This document shows, in pieces, positions 53,540 to 62,304 of a stretch of DNA of 64,000 bases; the first letter of the stretch is position 1; every line of letters begins with the position of its first letter. A program made the position numbers and the translations under genes. Origin of the DNA: Tessaracoccus sp. (GTDB taxonomy: Bacteria; Actinomycetota; Actinomycetes; Propionibacteriales; Propionibacteriaceae); contig NZ_JADJNP010000004.1 of assembly GCF_016714275.1 (NCBI RefSeq), positions 496,001 to 560,000 on the forward strand, given 5' to 3'. The notes under the pieces were generated by a model. The model ran no database searches, was not told where the DNA came from, and saw only the letters and a program-made list of their open reading frames with translations.

Positions 53540-54451
53540 ATGACGCTCTCCGAGTGGTCGTATGCCGTGATGGTGACCGCCGCGGTCCTCTATCTCGTGG
53601 CGTTCGCTCTCCACACCCTGGAATGGTCGTCGGCCCGCGGGCTCGTCGCGACGAGGCCGGCCGATGGCAGCGAGGATCTCGCGCGCGTCCGGGTGGACTT
53701 CTACGGACGGCTCGGGCTCATGGTCACGGCTCTGAGCGCCGTGTTGCACGTGGCGGCGATCGTGCTGCGCGGTGTTGCGGCCCAGCGCCCGCCGTGGGGC
53801 AACATGTACGAGTTCATCACGACGTCGCTGGGGTTCGCGGTCCTGATCTACCTGGTGTGTGCGCTGAAGTTCGGGATGCGGTGGCTAGGTCTCGGCGTGA
53901 CGCTGATCCTCACCATCGGCCTCGGGCTGGCCGTCACGCAGTTCTACGTCGACGTCGCCCCGCTGATGCCCGCGCTGCATAGCGTGTGGTTCATCTTCCA
54001 CATCGTGGCCGCCTGCGCGGCCGGCGCCGCGTTCAACGTCGGCGCCATTGCCGCGGTGCTCTACCTCATCCGCGAGCGGGCTGAGCGCCGCGCCGCGGAG
54101 GGTGGCCCGGAGATCACCGGCTACCTGGCGAAGCTGCCGTCGTCGGCCCGCCTCGACCTTTTCTCCTACCGGATGCATGCGTTCGGGGTGCCGCTCTGGA
54201 CGTTCGTCATCGTCGCCGGTGCCATCTGGGCGCAGTACGCGTGGGGCCGGTTCTGGGACTGGGACCCGAAGGAGACCTGGTCCTTCATCACCTGGCTGGT
54301 CTACGTCGCCTACCTGCACGCCCGCGCCACCGCGGGCTGGCGCGGCCGCCCCGTCGCCATCATCGCGGTCATCGGCGTGTTCACGTTCTGGTTCAACTTC
54401 GTCGGGGTGAACCTGCTGTTCAACGGCATGCACTCCTATTCAGGGATCTAG
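53540..54451 (+). CDS. ccsB: c-type cytochrome biogenesis protein CcsB (CcsA/ResC family)
   Basis: The heme-handling half of the System II synthetase. The 303-residue protein has eight membrane segments and the tryptophan-rich heme motif WGRFWDWDPKETWSF, with conserved His residues in LHVAAI, FIFHI and GMHSY. It starts 4 nt after resB. Substrate cytochromes are not in this window. Confidence 0.94.
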   Translation: MTLSEWSYAVMVTAAVLYLVAFALHTLEWSSARGLVATRPADGSEDLARVRVDFYGRLGLMVTALSAVLHVAAIVLRGVAAQRPPWGNMYEFITTSLGFAVLIYLVCALKFGMRWLGLGVTLILTIGLGLAVTQFYVDVAPLMPALHSVWFIFHIVAACAAGAAFNVGAIAAVLYLIRERAERRAAEGGPEITGYLAKLPSSARLDLFSYRMHAFGVPLWTFVIVAGAIWAQYAWGRFWDWDPKETWSFITWLVYVAYLHARATAGWRGRPVAIIAVIGVFTFWFNFVGVNLLFNGMHSYSGI

Positions 54452-54454
54452 CCG

Positions 54455-55903
54455 GTGGCCGCCGACGAGTCGCCGGACTGGCTGGTCCGGCTCTACGAGG
54501 AGCAGGGGAGTTCCCTGCACCGGCTCGTCGTGCTGCTCGGCGCCGAGGCGCAGTCCGGGCGGATCGTGCGCAGCGCGCTGCTCGCGCTGCATCGCCGCGG
54601 CCACCGCCTGATCGATCCGGCGGAGCGGGTCGAGTTCCTGCAGGAGCACACCGTGCACCTCGCCCGCGGCGCGCGGACCGCGCAGGACCCGCTCGTGCTT
54701 CCCGAGGTCGACGACCCCCGTCAGAGCGAGCTGCTCCACGCCGTGTCGGCGCTACCGCCGCGTACCGCGGAGATCCTGGTCGTCAGCCACTACCTATCGG
54801 TGTTCGGCCCCGAGCTGGCAGGGATCATGCGGCAGTCGGTCCGCGGCTGCAACCAGCGCCTGGAGGCGGCGCTTGAGGCGTTGCGCGCGCTGGTCGGCGA
54901 GCCGAGTCCCGGCAGCCAGCCCGGGGTGATCGAGTCGCTGTCGCAGGAGTTGACCGCTGCGCTGCGGTCCGCCGCCCGGGCCGTCCAGGCCCCGGGGACG
55001 GAGACGCTGCTCGGGGAACTCGCCGAGCTCTCGGGCTCCTACCGTCGCAGGGTGGGCCCGCGTACCGTGGTGCTGCTCACGCTGACGGCGCTGCTCGTCG
55101 GCCTCGCGCTCGCGCTACTGACCCGCCCCTCTTCGGCGCCGGCGTTCACGCCCACCGACGAACCCGCGCCGACGGCGACAGCGGGGGCTTCCCATTCGCT
55201 CCCGGCGCAGGTGCAGGCGGTGATCTATTACGTCGGGCGTTCCGACGGTGCGCTGTACCGCGAGCTGCGGGGGCTGCCGTCGTCGAACGACCTCATGGAC
55301 TCCGTGATCGACGCCGTGCTGAGCCTTGCGCCGCTCGACCCCGACTACAAGACTGCGTGGGGCCCTGGGCAGCTGATCGGCACCGAGGAGGTCGATGGCG
55401 TGATCGTCGTGGACCTCACGGCTGAGGCATACAGCGACATCGAAGGCCCGCGCCAAGCCGCGCAGGCCAGGAACCAGGTCATCTCCTCGCTGGTCGCGCT
55501 GCTCCACCAGCCCGACCTGAGGGTCAGATTCCTCAGCGAGGGCAAGACGCCGCCGGAGTGGTTCCTCAACCTGGAGGGCTTCACCGCGGCGGGGATCACG
55601 CCGCTGGCTCCGGTGATGATCACGGCGCCGCGCAACGGTGCGACCTACGCCGTCGGGGAGGTCCTCATCTCGGGGATCGTGCAGCCCGGGGCCGGGACGC
55701 CCCGCGTCCGCGTGACCGACATCGACAGCAACGCGATCATCGACGACTTCGAGGCCGCGGTCAGTGGCGGGGTCGACGCCGACGGCTGGCACTCCTGGTC
55801 GGCCGGGATCAGCCTGGGCGCCGGCAACTACGACATCCGCGCCTCGGTCCCCGGCGACCCGACCGAGAAGCTCACCGAGAACAAGGTGATCAAGGTCGGT
55901 TAG
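54455..55903 (+). CDS. Membrane protein: sigma-like N-terminal region, membrane segment, GerMN and Gmad2 domains
   Basis: A 482-residue protein. Residues 10-150 resemble a degenerate ECF-sigma arrangement (AVSALPPRTAEILVVSHYLSV is like sigma region 4 'LPPRxREVLVLRY'), then one membrane segment (about 204-225) and a Thr/Pro-rich linker. A GerMN domain follows (about 250-370, with LMDSVIDAVLSL), then a Gmad2 immunoglobulin-like domain (APRNGATYAVGEVLISG...). Outer domains of this kind are seen in spore germination protein GerM and in lipoproteins. The gene starts at GTG 4 nt after ccsB. Role unknown. Confidence 0.75.
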   Translation: MAADESPDWLVRLYEEQGSSLHRLVVLLGAEAQSGRIVRSALLALHRRGHRLIDPAERVEFLQEHTVHLARGARTAQDPLVLPEVDDPRQSELLHAVSALPPRTAEILVVSHYLSVFGPELAGIMRQSVRGCNQRLEAALEALRALVGEPSPGSQPGVIESLSQELTAALRSAARAVQAPGTETLLGELAELSGSYRRRVGPRTVVLLTLTALLVGLALALLTRPSSAPAFTPTDEPAPTATAGASHSLPAQVQAVIYYVGRSDGALYRELRGLPSSNDLMDSVIDAVLSLAPLDPDYKTAWGPGQLIGTEEVDGVIVVDLTAEAYSDIEGPRQAAQARNQVISSLVALLHQPDLRVRFLSEGKTPPEWFLNLEGFTAAGITPLAPVMITAPRNGATYAVGEVLISGIVQPGAGTPRVRVTDIDSNAIIDDFEAAVSGGVDADGWHSWSAGISLGAGNYDIRASVPGDPTEKLTENKVIKVG

Positions 55904-55913
55904 TGCACTGCGT

Positions 55914-56513
55914 TCACGGCTGGTGACGGCTCAGCCTCGGCAGCGTTCCGACCACGCAGGCGGCCAGCGAGACTGCTACGAGCAGCGGCCCGACCGCGGT
56001 CCCCGTCGGTGCATCGGGCTCACTCTCAACGGTCAGGTCGCCCAGGCCCAGGATCCCGCCTAACGGAACCCCGTACAGGAGCCAGGCGCAACTCAGGATG
56101 GTGAGCGCCAAGACCACGCGAACACCGAACCTCGGCACTAGGAGCAACACCGCCGCGGATACGCTGAACGTACTCAGCATCTCGAACAAGACGAGATTCT
56201 CGGCCAGACCGTTTCCTACCCAGGCGCCTGCGCACACCGCGGTCATGACGACCCAGAAGAGGGTGCGCGTGACCCAGTGATGGAGTCGGTATCTCGCCAA
56301 CGAGGCGTGGACGTCAGGAAGTGGCGGGAGGAGCAGCACCGACAGCGTCACGGGGAGAACCAGGAGCGCTGCCTGGCGGGTCATCCGCGGACCATCGGTC
56401 ATGGGGAGATGGATGCTGAGGTCACCGGCGATGAGGACAACCGTCAGGAACACCGCGCCAAGCAGCAGGGCCATCGGTAGGCGCCAGAGAGTGGCGATCC
56501 TCAGCCGCTTCAT
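55914..56513 (-). CDS. Membrane protein, probable second permease of the ABC cassette
   Basis: A 199-residue protein with five or six membrane segments (about 13-31, 45-63, 75-95, 100-120, 125-145 and 170-190). No family recognised. It overlaps the larger permease by 4 nt (ATGA) and ends the four-gene minus-strand unit. GC is lower than in the flanking ccs genes. Confidence 0.7.
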   Translation of the reverse strand: MKRLRIATLWRLPMALLLGAVFLTVVLIAGDLSIHLPMTDGPRMTRQAALLVLPVTLSVLLLPPLPDVHASLARYRLHHWVTRTLFWVVMTAVCAGAWVGNGLAENLVLFEMLSTFSVSAAVLLLVPRFGVRVVLALTILSCAWLLYGVPLGGILGLGDLTVESEPDAPTGTAVGPLLVAVSLAACVVGTLPRLSRHQP

Positions 56514-57304
56514 CCGATGAGCTCGTAGGTCTCGGTGTTGTTCGCGAGCACCCACGGCGTGTAGATGAGCATCGCGGTGGCGAGTAAGGCCCCGGAGGCA
56601 AGCAACAACCACCGGGGGCGCATTCCGGGGAGCCTGGTGATCCAGTCGAGGAAGCACAACAGCGCGGCACCGACGGCGATGTTGAGTGTGATCGTGGCTA
56701 TCAGGTGGGTTGCCTTCGGCCTTGCCTCCTCGTAGAACCAGGTGGGGACCTCCGTCGTGAACAGCTCGGGAAACCCGGACCAGAAGAAGATCTGGTGTGC
56801 GAGGAACACGCCGAAACCCAGCAAGGGGACGACGAGGATGTCGCCGAACAATGCTCCGACAGCCAATCCGAGGAGAACGGAGGCGAGCAGCGCTGCGGGA
56901 CCCGTGAGGAACTGCCATGGCAATGTGGCCGACTCGATGGGGGCGCCGTAAGCGACGCACATCGCGGCACCGACGGCCAGGGCGATCGCCATGGCCGCCA
57001 ACCCCTGAAGGTAGAGCACGGTGAAGATGTGACGAGTACTCGACCGTCCCCGCGGCAAGGGCGCGACCTGTTCACGAACGCCGTGAGGCCACTCCCGCAT
57101 CATCACCATCGCCGCCACCGCGGCCAGGAACGGGGACATGAGGATCGTGCCGCCGTTCCACACTCCCAGCATCCACCCCCAGTTGACCCGCCATCCTGGT
57201 AGGTCGTCGATGGGTTGGACGTTGCGCATGACGAGGAACTGGAGCACCAGCGCACAGGGGAAGACCCACCAGGTCCTCCGCCACCAAATCCTGATGGGCA
57301 TCAT
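56510..57304 (-). CDS. ABC-type transporter membrane subunit
   Basis: A 264-residue integral membrane protein with about six segments, resembling ABC-2-type permeases of export or immunity systems. It begins ATG ATG at 57304/57301, overlapping the ATPase stop. It probably forms the channel with the ATPase at 57301-58026 and the smaller membrane protein downstream. Confidence 0.75.
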   Translation of the reverse strand: MMPIRIWWRRTWWVFPCALVLQFLVMRNVQPIDDLPGWRVNWGWMLGVWNGGTILMSPFLAAVAAMVMMREWPHGVREQVAPLPRGRSSTRHIFTVLYLQGLAAMAIALAVGAAMCVAYGAPIESATLPWQFLTGPAALLASVLLGLAVGALFGDILVVPLLGFGVFLAHQIFFWSGFPELFTTEVPTWFYEEARPKATHLIATITLNIAVGAALLCFLDWITRLPGMRPRWLLLASGALLATAMLIYTPWVLANNTETYELIG

Positions 57305-58026
57305 TCCTGCTCGGATTCGTCGCTGATGAGGTTCATGAACCAGTTAGCATTCATGCCGGCGCCAAGGGGGCCATCGAAGGCGACCCGTCCCTGGTCCAGG
57401 ACGACGATCCGCTCAGCCAGTTCCCGTACATCCTCCAGGAGGTGGCTGGACAGGAGGACCGTACCGGCTGCGGTCTCTCGAATCAGCCGCACCATGGTCT
57501 CGCGTTGCCGAGGATCGAGTCCAGTGCTGGGCTCATCGAGCAGCAAGACCTCGGCGTCAGCGGCGAGTGCTTGAGCGAGCCACACACGTCGGACCATTCC
57601 TCCGGAGAGGGTCCGCAGCCGAACATGAAACGACTTGGTGAGGCCGACGGCGCGGAGCGACTCCTCCGCGTTCGCCAATGCAGACTCTCGGCTCTGACCA
57701 CGCATCCAGCACAGGTACGCCACGAGGTCGATTGTTCGCATGCCCTTGGGAAGGTCGGCGATCTGCGGCATCCACGCCACCTCGGCCAGTGCGCGGGGGC
57801 GCTCCGCTGTCGCGTAGGGGTCGAGGCCGTGAACGCGGATGCTGCCGCTCGTGGGAACCAGGGCGCCAGCCAGAGCTCGCATGAGGGTCGTCTTGCCCGC
57901 CCCGTTGGGGCCGACAAGCGCCGTCACGCCGGAAGACAGATTGAGCGTTACGCCATCCAGAGCCACGGACCTGCGGAAGGTCTTCCGCAGGTCCGTGACT
58001 TGAACGACATCAGGCGGGTGGTTCAC
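57301..58026 (-). CDS. ABC transporter ATP-binding protein
   Basis: A 241-residue ATPase with Walker A GPNGAGKTT, signature LSGGMVRR, Walker B VLLLDEP, D-loop STGLD and switch His in LSSHLLED. This drug/bacteriocin-type (CcmA-like) subfamily works with ABC-2 permeases, mostly in export. The start is GTG 58026, 3 nt after the stop of the secreted protein gene, so the four genes form one unit. Confidence 0.9.
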   Translation of the reverse strand: MNHPPDVVQVTDLRKTFRRSVALDGVTLNLSSGVTALVGPNGAGKTTLMRALAGALVPTSGSIRVHGLDPYATAERPRALAEVAWMPQIADLPKGMRTIDLVAYLCWMRGQSRESALANAEESLRAVGLTKSFHVRLRTLSGGMVRRVWLAQALAADAEVLLLDEPSTGLDPRQRETMVRLIRETAAGTVLLSSHLLEDVRELAERIVVLDQGRVAFDGPLGAGMNANWFMNLISDESEQE

Positions 58027-58029
58027 GGC

Positions 58030-58473
58030 TTAGTAGACGTCCCCGGGGCTAGTCCAGCTCCCGCAGTGGTCTGGAGCCCAGGCGATATCGACGCACACCC
58101 TAGCCTTGGCCTTCCAGGGGAGGTGGGTCGGCACACTATACAGTTGCTTCATTGTGCTCTTGGTGTAGGAGCTGCTTGGAGCGTTGGGGTGGCGGAAGCT
58201 GCGAGCCTGGGCGTTGTATCCAACCTGGTAGGAATAGACAGAGGAGTAGACCCCACGTCCATCGAGTGAGGAGGTGTACCGCGTGTATGCGGTGCTTGTG
58301 ATCTGAAGGAACTGCCCTGTGACGGTTCCGTATCCGTAACCCATGACCTTCCCGTTCTTGCTGACGGAACTCGTCCCCCATGAGTATGCCGCGTCTGCCT
58401 GTGGTGCAAAGAACAACACTGCGATGACAACGACTGCGAGGCGGACTAGCCTCGGTCTGCCGAACTTCAGCAT
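58030..58473 (-). CDS. Secreted protein, first gene of the ABC cassette
   Basis: A 147-residue exported protein: basic start MLKFGRPRLVRL, hydrophobic core, likely cleavage after ADA. The mature part is rich in Ser, Tyr, Gly and Thr (YSSVYSYQVGYN), with only two Cys, 10 residues apart near the C-terminus (CVDIAWAPDHC), able to form one loop. No family recognised. The ATG at 58473 follows AAGGAG. Two 60-base lines of this gene count 57-58% GC against 68% in the mtr line checked, suggesting recent transfer. Context suggests a bacteriocin-like or surface protein exported or countered by the adjoining ABC genes. Confidence 0.75.
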   Translation of the reverse strand: MLKFGRPRLVRLAVVVIAVLFFAPQADAAYSWGTSSVSKNGKVMGYGYGTVTGQFLQITSTAYTRYTSSLDGRGVYSSVYSYQVGYNAQARSFRHPNAPSSSYTKSTMKQLYSVPTHLPWKAKARVCVDIAWAPDHCGSWTSPGDVY

Positions 58474-58658
58474 TTCGACTCCTTCGTAGATGATGACTAG
58501 GTGAGTTCTAGTCGCCAACTATCCTTGCCTACGCTTGTCTAACATTCCTGCCGTAGTCGACGTTGGTCGACACTCTGCCAACTAAAGCCTATCTTGGGGG
58601 TAGTTCTCTACCGCCGAGACTTGACGGCTGCAGAGCGTCGTGCGAAATAGGCTCGCCC

Positions 58659-58730
58659 AGAGCCCCAGAGCCCCAGAGCCCCAGAGCCCCAGAGCCCCAG
58701 AGCCCCAGAGCCCCAGAGCCCCAGAGCCCC
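58659..58730. repeat. Nine tandem copies of AGAGCCCC
   Basis: An exact 8-bp repeat, nine units without a mismatch, in the 272-bp gap between the secreted-protein gene and the SDR gene. It lies 16 bp beyond the SDR stop and 186 bp upstream of the secreted-protein start. Open frames through it are not genes. The rest of the gap (58474-58658) is AT-richer and probably holds the cassette promoter. Confidence 0.92.
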
Positions 58731-58745
58731 GGCGCAAGCGGCAAG

Positions 58746-59507
58746 CTAGTGCGTCGCGATCCTGCGGGCGAGCGAGACGGCAAGCCAGGTGGGGGCGAGG
58801 CGGTTCGCGAACGCCAGCGTTGCGTTCGTCGCGCCGTCGACGACGAACGGGCGGTTGCGCTTCAGGGCCTCGAACGTCGTGTCGACCACCTGCTGCGGGG
58901 TGCGGCGGTTGCTCATCGCGCTTTCGTTGCCCGCGTTGGCGAAGAATGCGGTCTCGGTGGGGCCGGGGCAGATCGCCAGCACGCGGACGCCGGTGCCCTT
59001 CAACTCGTCCCTCAGCGCGACGCTGAACCGCAGCACGTACGCCTTGCTCGCGGCGTAGACCGCCATCGTCGGGATGGGCTGGAACGCGGCGGTCGAAGCG
59101 ACGTTGACCACCGCGCCGCGTCCGCGTTCCTTCATGCCCGGGAGCACGGCGCGGGTGAGCTCAGTGAGCGCCACCATGTTGAGCTGCATCTCCTGGCCGA
59201 GGCGCGCGGGGTCGGCGTCGACGAAGTCGCCCATGGTGCCGAAGCCCGCGTTGTTGATCAGATGCGATATCTGCGCGGCGCCTACCTCTTCGACGAAGCC
59301 GCGGCGGGTGGCGTCGGCGGAAAGGTCGACGGCGGTCACGCGGGTCTGCACTCCATGGCGCTCGCGGATTCCCGCGGCGACGTCCTCCAGCACGTCCCCG
59401 CTCCGGGCGGCCAGCCACACGTTCGCGCCCTCCGACGCCAGACGGTCCGCATATGCGACGCCGAGTCCGGCCGACGCGCCGGTGATCACTGCCCAAGAGG
59501 TACTCAT
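58746..59507 (-). CDS. Short-chain dehydrogenase/reductase
   Basis: A 253-residue NAD(P)-dependent oxidoreductase of the classical SDR family: cofactor motif GASAGLG, NNAGFG, active-site Ser in VASTA, and the catalytic YAASK. The substrate is unknown. The ATG at 59507 lies exactly 7 nt after a TAAAGT hexamer, predicting a leaderless mRNA; the longer frame to 59573 has no support. It is divergent from mtr. Confidence 0.9.
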   Translation of the reverse strand: MSTSWAVITGASAGLGVAYADRLASEGANVWLAARSGDVLEDVAAGIRERHGVQTRVTAVDLSADATRRGFVEEVGAAQISHLINNAGFGTMGDFVDADPARLGQEMQLNMVALTELTRAVLPGMKERGRGAVVNVASTAAFQPIPTMAVYAASKAYVLRFSVALRDELKGTGVRVLAICPGPTETAFFANAGNESAMSNRRTPQQVVDTTFEALKRNRPFVVDGATNATLAFANRLAPTWLAVSLARRIATH

Positions 59508-59514
59508 GGGCGCA

Positions 59515-59520
59515 ACTTTA
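59515..59520 (-). promoter_or_regulatory. -10 element of the SDR gene (leaderless start)
   Basis: On the minus strand TAAAGT ends 7 nt before the ATG at 59507. Confidence 0.55.
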
Positions 59521-59590
59521 GGTGACGGTTCGCCAGGCGTGCGCCTGTCGGGTCCCGGGGGTGCGTGGCTCACCGTGCCAGAATGGGCCC

Positions 59591-60997
59591 ATGCAGCACT
59601 TCGACCTCGCGGTCATCGGCTCCGGTACGGGCAACTCCCTGATCGATGAGCGCTTCGACCATCTCAGCGTCGCCCTCATCGAACGAGACGAGACCTTCGG
59701 CGGCACCTGCCTCAACCGCGGCTGCATCCCCACCAAGATGTTCGTGCTGCCCGCGGACCTGGCGGCCTCCCCGCACGAGGCCGCCCGCCTCGGCGTCGAT
59801 CTGCAATTCAAGGGCGCCGACTGGCCCGCCATCCGCGACCGCATCTTCGGCCGCATCGACCCCATCTCCGCGGGTGGCCTCGACTGGCGCGAGCGCTCCG
59901 CGAACGTGACCGTCTTCCATGGCGAGGCCAGCTTCGTTGATGCCCACACGCTGCGGATCGGCGACGTCGACATCAGCGCCGACCAGATCGTGATCGCGAC
60001 CGGTTCCCGGCCGCGCGCCATCGACATCCCCGGCCTCGAGGAGGCCGCGGACCGCGTGTTCACATCGGACACCATCATGCGGATCGACGAGCGCCCGGAG
60101 CGGCTCGTGATCGTCGGCGGCGGGTACATCGCCGCAGAGTTCGCGCACGTGTTCTCCGCGCTGGGCACCGATGTCACCCTGATCAACCGCTCCGAGGTGC
60201 TGCTGCGCGGTCACGACGGCGAGGTCTCGTCGGCGTTCGCGGAGCAGATCGGCCGGCGTGTGCGCGTGCGGCTCAACCAGGAGCTGTCGGCGGTCGAGAA
60301 GGCCGGCGACGGGAGCCTCGTCGTCGTCACCACCGACCGCAACGGCATCGAGTACGAGTACTACGCCGACGCGCTGCTCGTGTGCGTGGGCCGCGTCCGC
60401 AACTCCGACATGCTGAACCTCGACGCGGCAGGCATCGAGCTGCGATCGGGCGGCCAGATCCGTGTCGACGCCGAGCAGCGCACCACCGCGCCCGGCGTGT
60501 GGGCGATGGGCGACGTTTCCTCGGACTTCCTCCTGAAGCACGTGGCCAACGCAGAGATGCGCACGCTGAAGCACAACCTGCTGAACCCCGGCAACCTGCG
60601 CCAGACCGACCACAGGTTCGTGCCCGCCGCCGTGTTCAGCGATCCGCAACTCGCCTGCGTCGGAGCCACCGAGGAGCAGCTGAAGGCATGGGGGACCCCG
60701 TATGTCGTGGCACGCCAGCGGTACGCCGACGTCGCCTACGGCTGGGCACTGGAAGATGAGGGCCACTTCGTGAAGCTCCTCGCCGACCCCCGCACCTGGC
60801 ACCTGCTCGGCGCGCACATCGTCGGCCCGCAGGCATCGACGCTGATCCAGCCGCTGATCCAGGCGATGAGCTTCGGGCAGCGCGTTGACGACATGGCCCG
60901 CGGGCAGTACTGGATTCATCCGGCGCTGCCGGAGGTCGTCGAGAACGCCCTGCTCAGCCTGCTGGCCGCGCACCGGCCCGCGGAGCTCGACCAGTGA
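59591..60997 (+). CDS. mtr: Mycothione reductase
   Basis: A flavoprotein disulfide reductase that regenerates mycothiol using NADPH. The 468-residue protein has the redox-active GGTCLNRGCIPTK near 37-49, a second dinucleotide site VIVGGGYIAAEF, and the C-terminal active-site segment HPALPEVVENALL. The N-terminal GSGTGNSLID rather than GxGxxG-A is typical of mycothione reductases. The ATG at 59591 is preceded by CAGAAT 6 nt away. It overlaps the GH3 gene by 4 nt. It marks the genome as a mycothiol producer. Confidence 0.93.
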   Translation: MQHFDLAVIGSGTGNSLIDERFDHLSVALIERDETFGGTCLNRGCIPTKMFVLPADLAASPHEAARLGVDLQFKGADWPAIRDRIFGRIDPISAGGLDWRERSANVTVFHGEASFVDAHTLRIGDVDISADQIVIATGSRPRAIDIPGLEEAADRVFTSDTIMRIDERPERLVIVGGGYIAAEFAHVFSALGTDVTLINRSEVLLRGHDGEVSSAFAEQIGRRVRVRLNQELSAVEKAGDGSLVVVTTDRNGIEYEYYADALLVCVGRVRNSDMLNLDAAGIELRSGGQIRVDAEQRTTAPGVWAMGDVSSDFLLKHVANAEMRTLKHNLLNPGNLRQTDHRFVPAAVFSDPQLACVGATEEQLKAWGTPYVVARQRYADVAYGWALEDEGHFVKLLADPRTWHLLGAHIVGPQASTLIQPLIQAMSFGQRVDDMARGQYWIHPALPEVVENALLSLLAAHRPAELDQ

Positions 60998-62202
60998 GGC
61001 GATTCGCGCCCTTGGCCATTGCCGCCGTCATCGCGCTGGGATTGGGCGCGTGCGCCCCCGAACCGCTCGGCGTGGAGCTGCCCGACGAGACGGAGTCGGC
61101 TTTCTCGGCCGCGAGGAGCTCCGCCGGCGACACCGCGATGGCGACGCCGACGCCCACCCCTTCCGTGCCGGCGTGCGTGGCGATGGCGCGCGGACTGACG
61201 CTGGAACAGAGGGTCGGCCAGCTGTTCATGCTGGGCGTCGATACCTCCGGCCTAGACGAGACGACGCGCGCGGCCATCTCGGACAACAGGGTCGGCTCCG
61301 TCGTGCTGCTCGGTAACAGCACTGCGGGCCAGACGGTCATGCGGCCGCTGACGGCGGAGTTGGGATCCCTGGGCACGGCGGAGTTGCCGCTGCTGGTGGC
61401 CGTCGACCAGGAGGGCGGCGCCGTCCAGCGGCTCAAGGGCGAGGGCTTCAGCGACATCCCGCCGGCGCGGGCGCAGGGCGGCATGGACCCCGCCGAGTTG
61501 GAGACGAAGGCCGAGAAGTGGGGCGAGGAGCTGAAGCGCGCCGGGATCGACTACAACCTCGCTCCTGTGGCCGACGTCGTGCCCGAGAACAAGCGCGAGA
61601 GCAACGCACCGATCGGCAAGCTGCGGCGCGACTTCGGCTCGAATCCCGCGGAGGTCGCGGACTCCGTCGTCGCCGTCGTGGACGGCATGCGGGAGGCGGG
61701 CGTCGTGACGGCGGTCAAGCACTTCCCCGGCCTCGGTAAGGTGACGGCGAACACCGACTTCGGGGCGGCGCTGGACACCGAAACCACGCGGGAGTCGGAG
61801 AGCCTCGCTCCCTTCCGCGCGGCCATCGCGGCGGGGGTGTCGTCGGTGATGGTGTCGTCGGCGATCTTCGAACACATCGACCCGAACAACGAGGGCGTTT
61901 TCAGCAGCGCGGTCATCACGGATCTGCTGCGCGACGACCTGGGCTTCGACGGCGTCGTCATCGCCGACGACCTGGGCGCGGCGAAGGCCGTGGCCGAAGT
62001 GACCCCGGCGGAGCGCGCCGTGCGCTTCTTCGAGGCCGGCGGCGACCTGGCGATCAACGCGAACCCCGCGATCATGTCGGCCATGGCCGACGCGACGCTG
62101 CAGAAGGCCGAGGGCGACACCGCGTTCGCGGCGCGGGTCGAGGAGTCGACCGCGCGCGTCCTTCAGCTGAAGGAAGACGCGGGCCTCCTCACCTGCGGCT
62201 GA
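60994..62202 (+). CDS. Glycoside hydrolase family 3 lipoprotein (NagZ/LpqI-like)
   Basis: A 402-residue exported enzyme with lipobox GLGAC (Cys20) and a GH3 barrel: LLVAVDQEGG, KHFPGLG and VIADDLGA with the nucleophile Asp. The NagZ Asp-His dyad loop (PGHG...DSH) is replaced by PGLGKVTANTD, the form I recall for actinobacterial LpqI-type proteins. It probably removes N-acetylglucosamine from wall fragments. It starts at GTG overlapping the mtr stop, though the two functions are not obviously linked. Confidence 0.87.
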   Translation: MRRFAPLAIAAVIALGLGACAPEPLGVELPDETESAFSAARSSAGDTAMATPTPTPSVPACVAMARGLTLEQRVGQLFMLGVDTSGLDETTRAAISDNRVGSVVLLGNSTAGQTVMRPLTAELGSLGTAELPLLVAVDQEGGAVQRLKGEGFSDIPPARAQGGMDPAELETKAEKWGEELKRAGIDYNLAPVADVVPENKRESNAPIGKLRRDFGSNPAEVADSVVAVVDGMREAGVVTAVKHFPGLGKVTANTDFGAALDTETTRESESLAPFRAAIAAGVSSVMVSSAIFEHIDPNNEGVFSSAVITDLLRDDLGFDGVVIADDLGAAKAVAEVTPAERAVRFFEAGGDLAINANPAIMSAMADATLQKAEGDTAFAARVEESTARVLQLKEDAGLLTCG

Positions 62203-62272
62203 CGGCCTCGCCAGTCGATTGGCGCCCCTGGTGCCCGGGGGCCGAGCAGCTGAACCGGCTATCCCGCGTCAC

Positions 62273-62301
62273 ACGTATCATACATTCAATGTATGATACG
62301 T
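62273..62301. promoter_or_regulatory. 29-bp perfect palindrome over the -10 of the DUF234 ATPase gene
   Basis: ACGTATCATACATT and its exact complement are separated by one C. The right arm contains TATGAT (62292-62297), which ends 7 nt before the ATG at 62305. A protein bound here would block transcription directly. Confidence 0.8.
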
Positions 62302-62304
62302 CGC

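Noticed and set aside
58030..58473. Secreted protein as a lactococcin-972-type bacteriocin
   Set aside because: The operon layout is similar, but the mature sequence does not show the family pattern; I leave it as unknown.
58659..58730. Possible CRISPR array
   Set aside because: Units are 8 bp and contiguous with no spacers, and no cas genes are present.
58563..59525. A plus-strand frame with repeated SPRAPEPQ peptides
   Set aside because: It is the octamer repeat plus the antisense of the SDR gene; no start signals.
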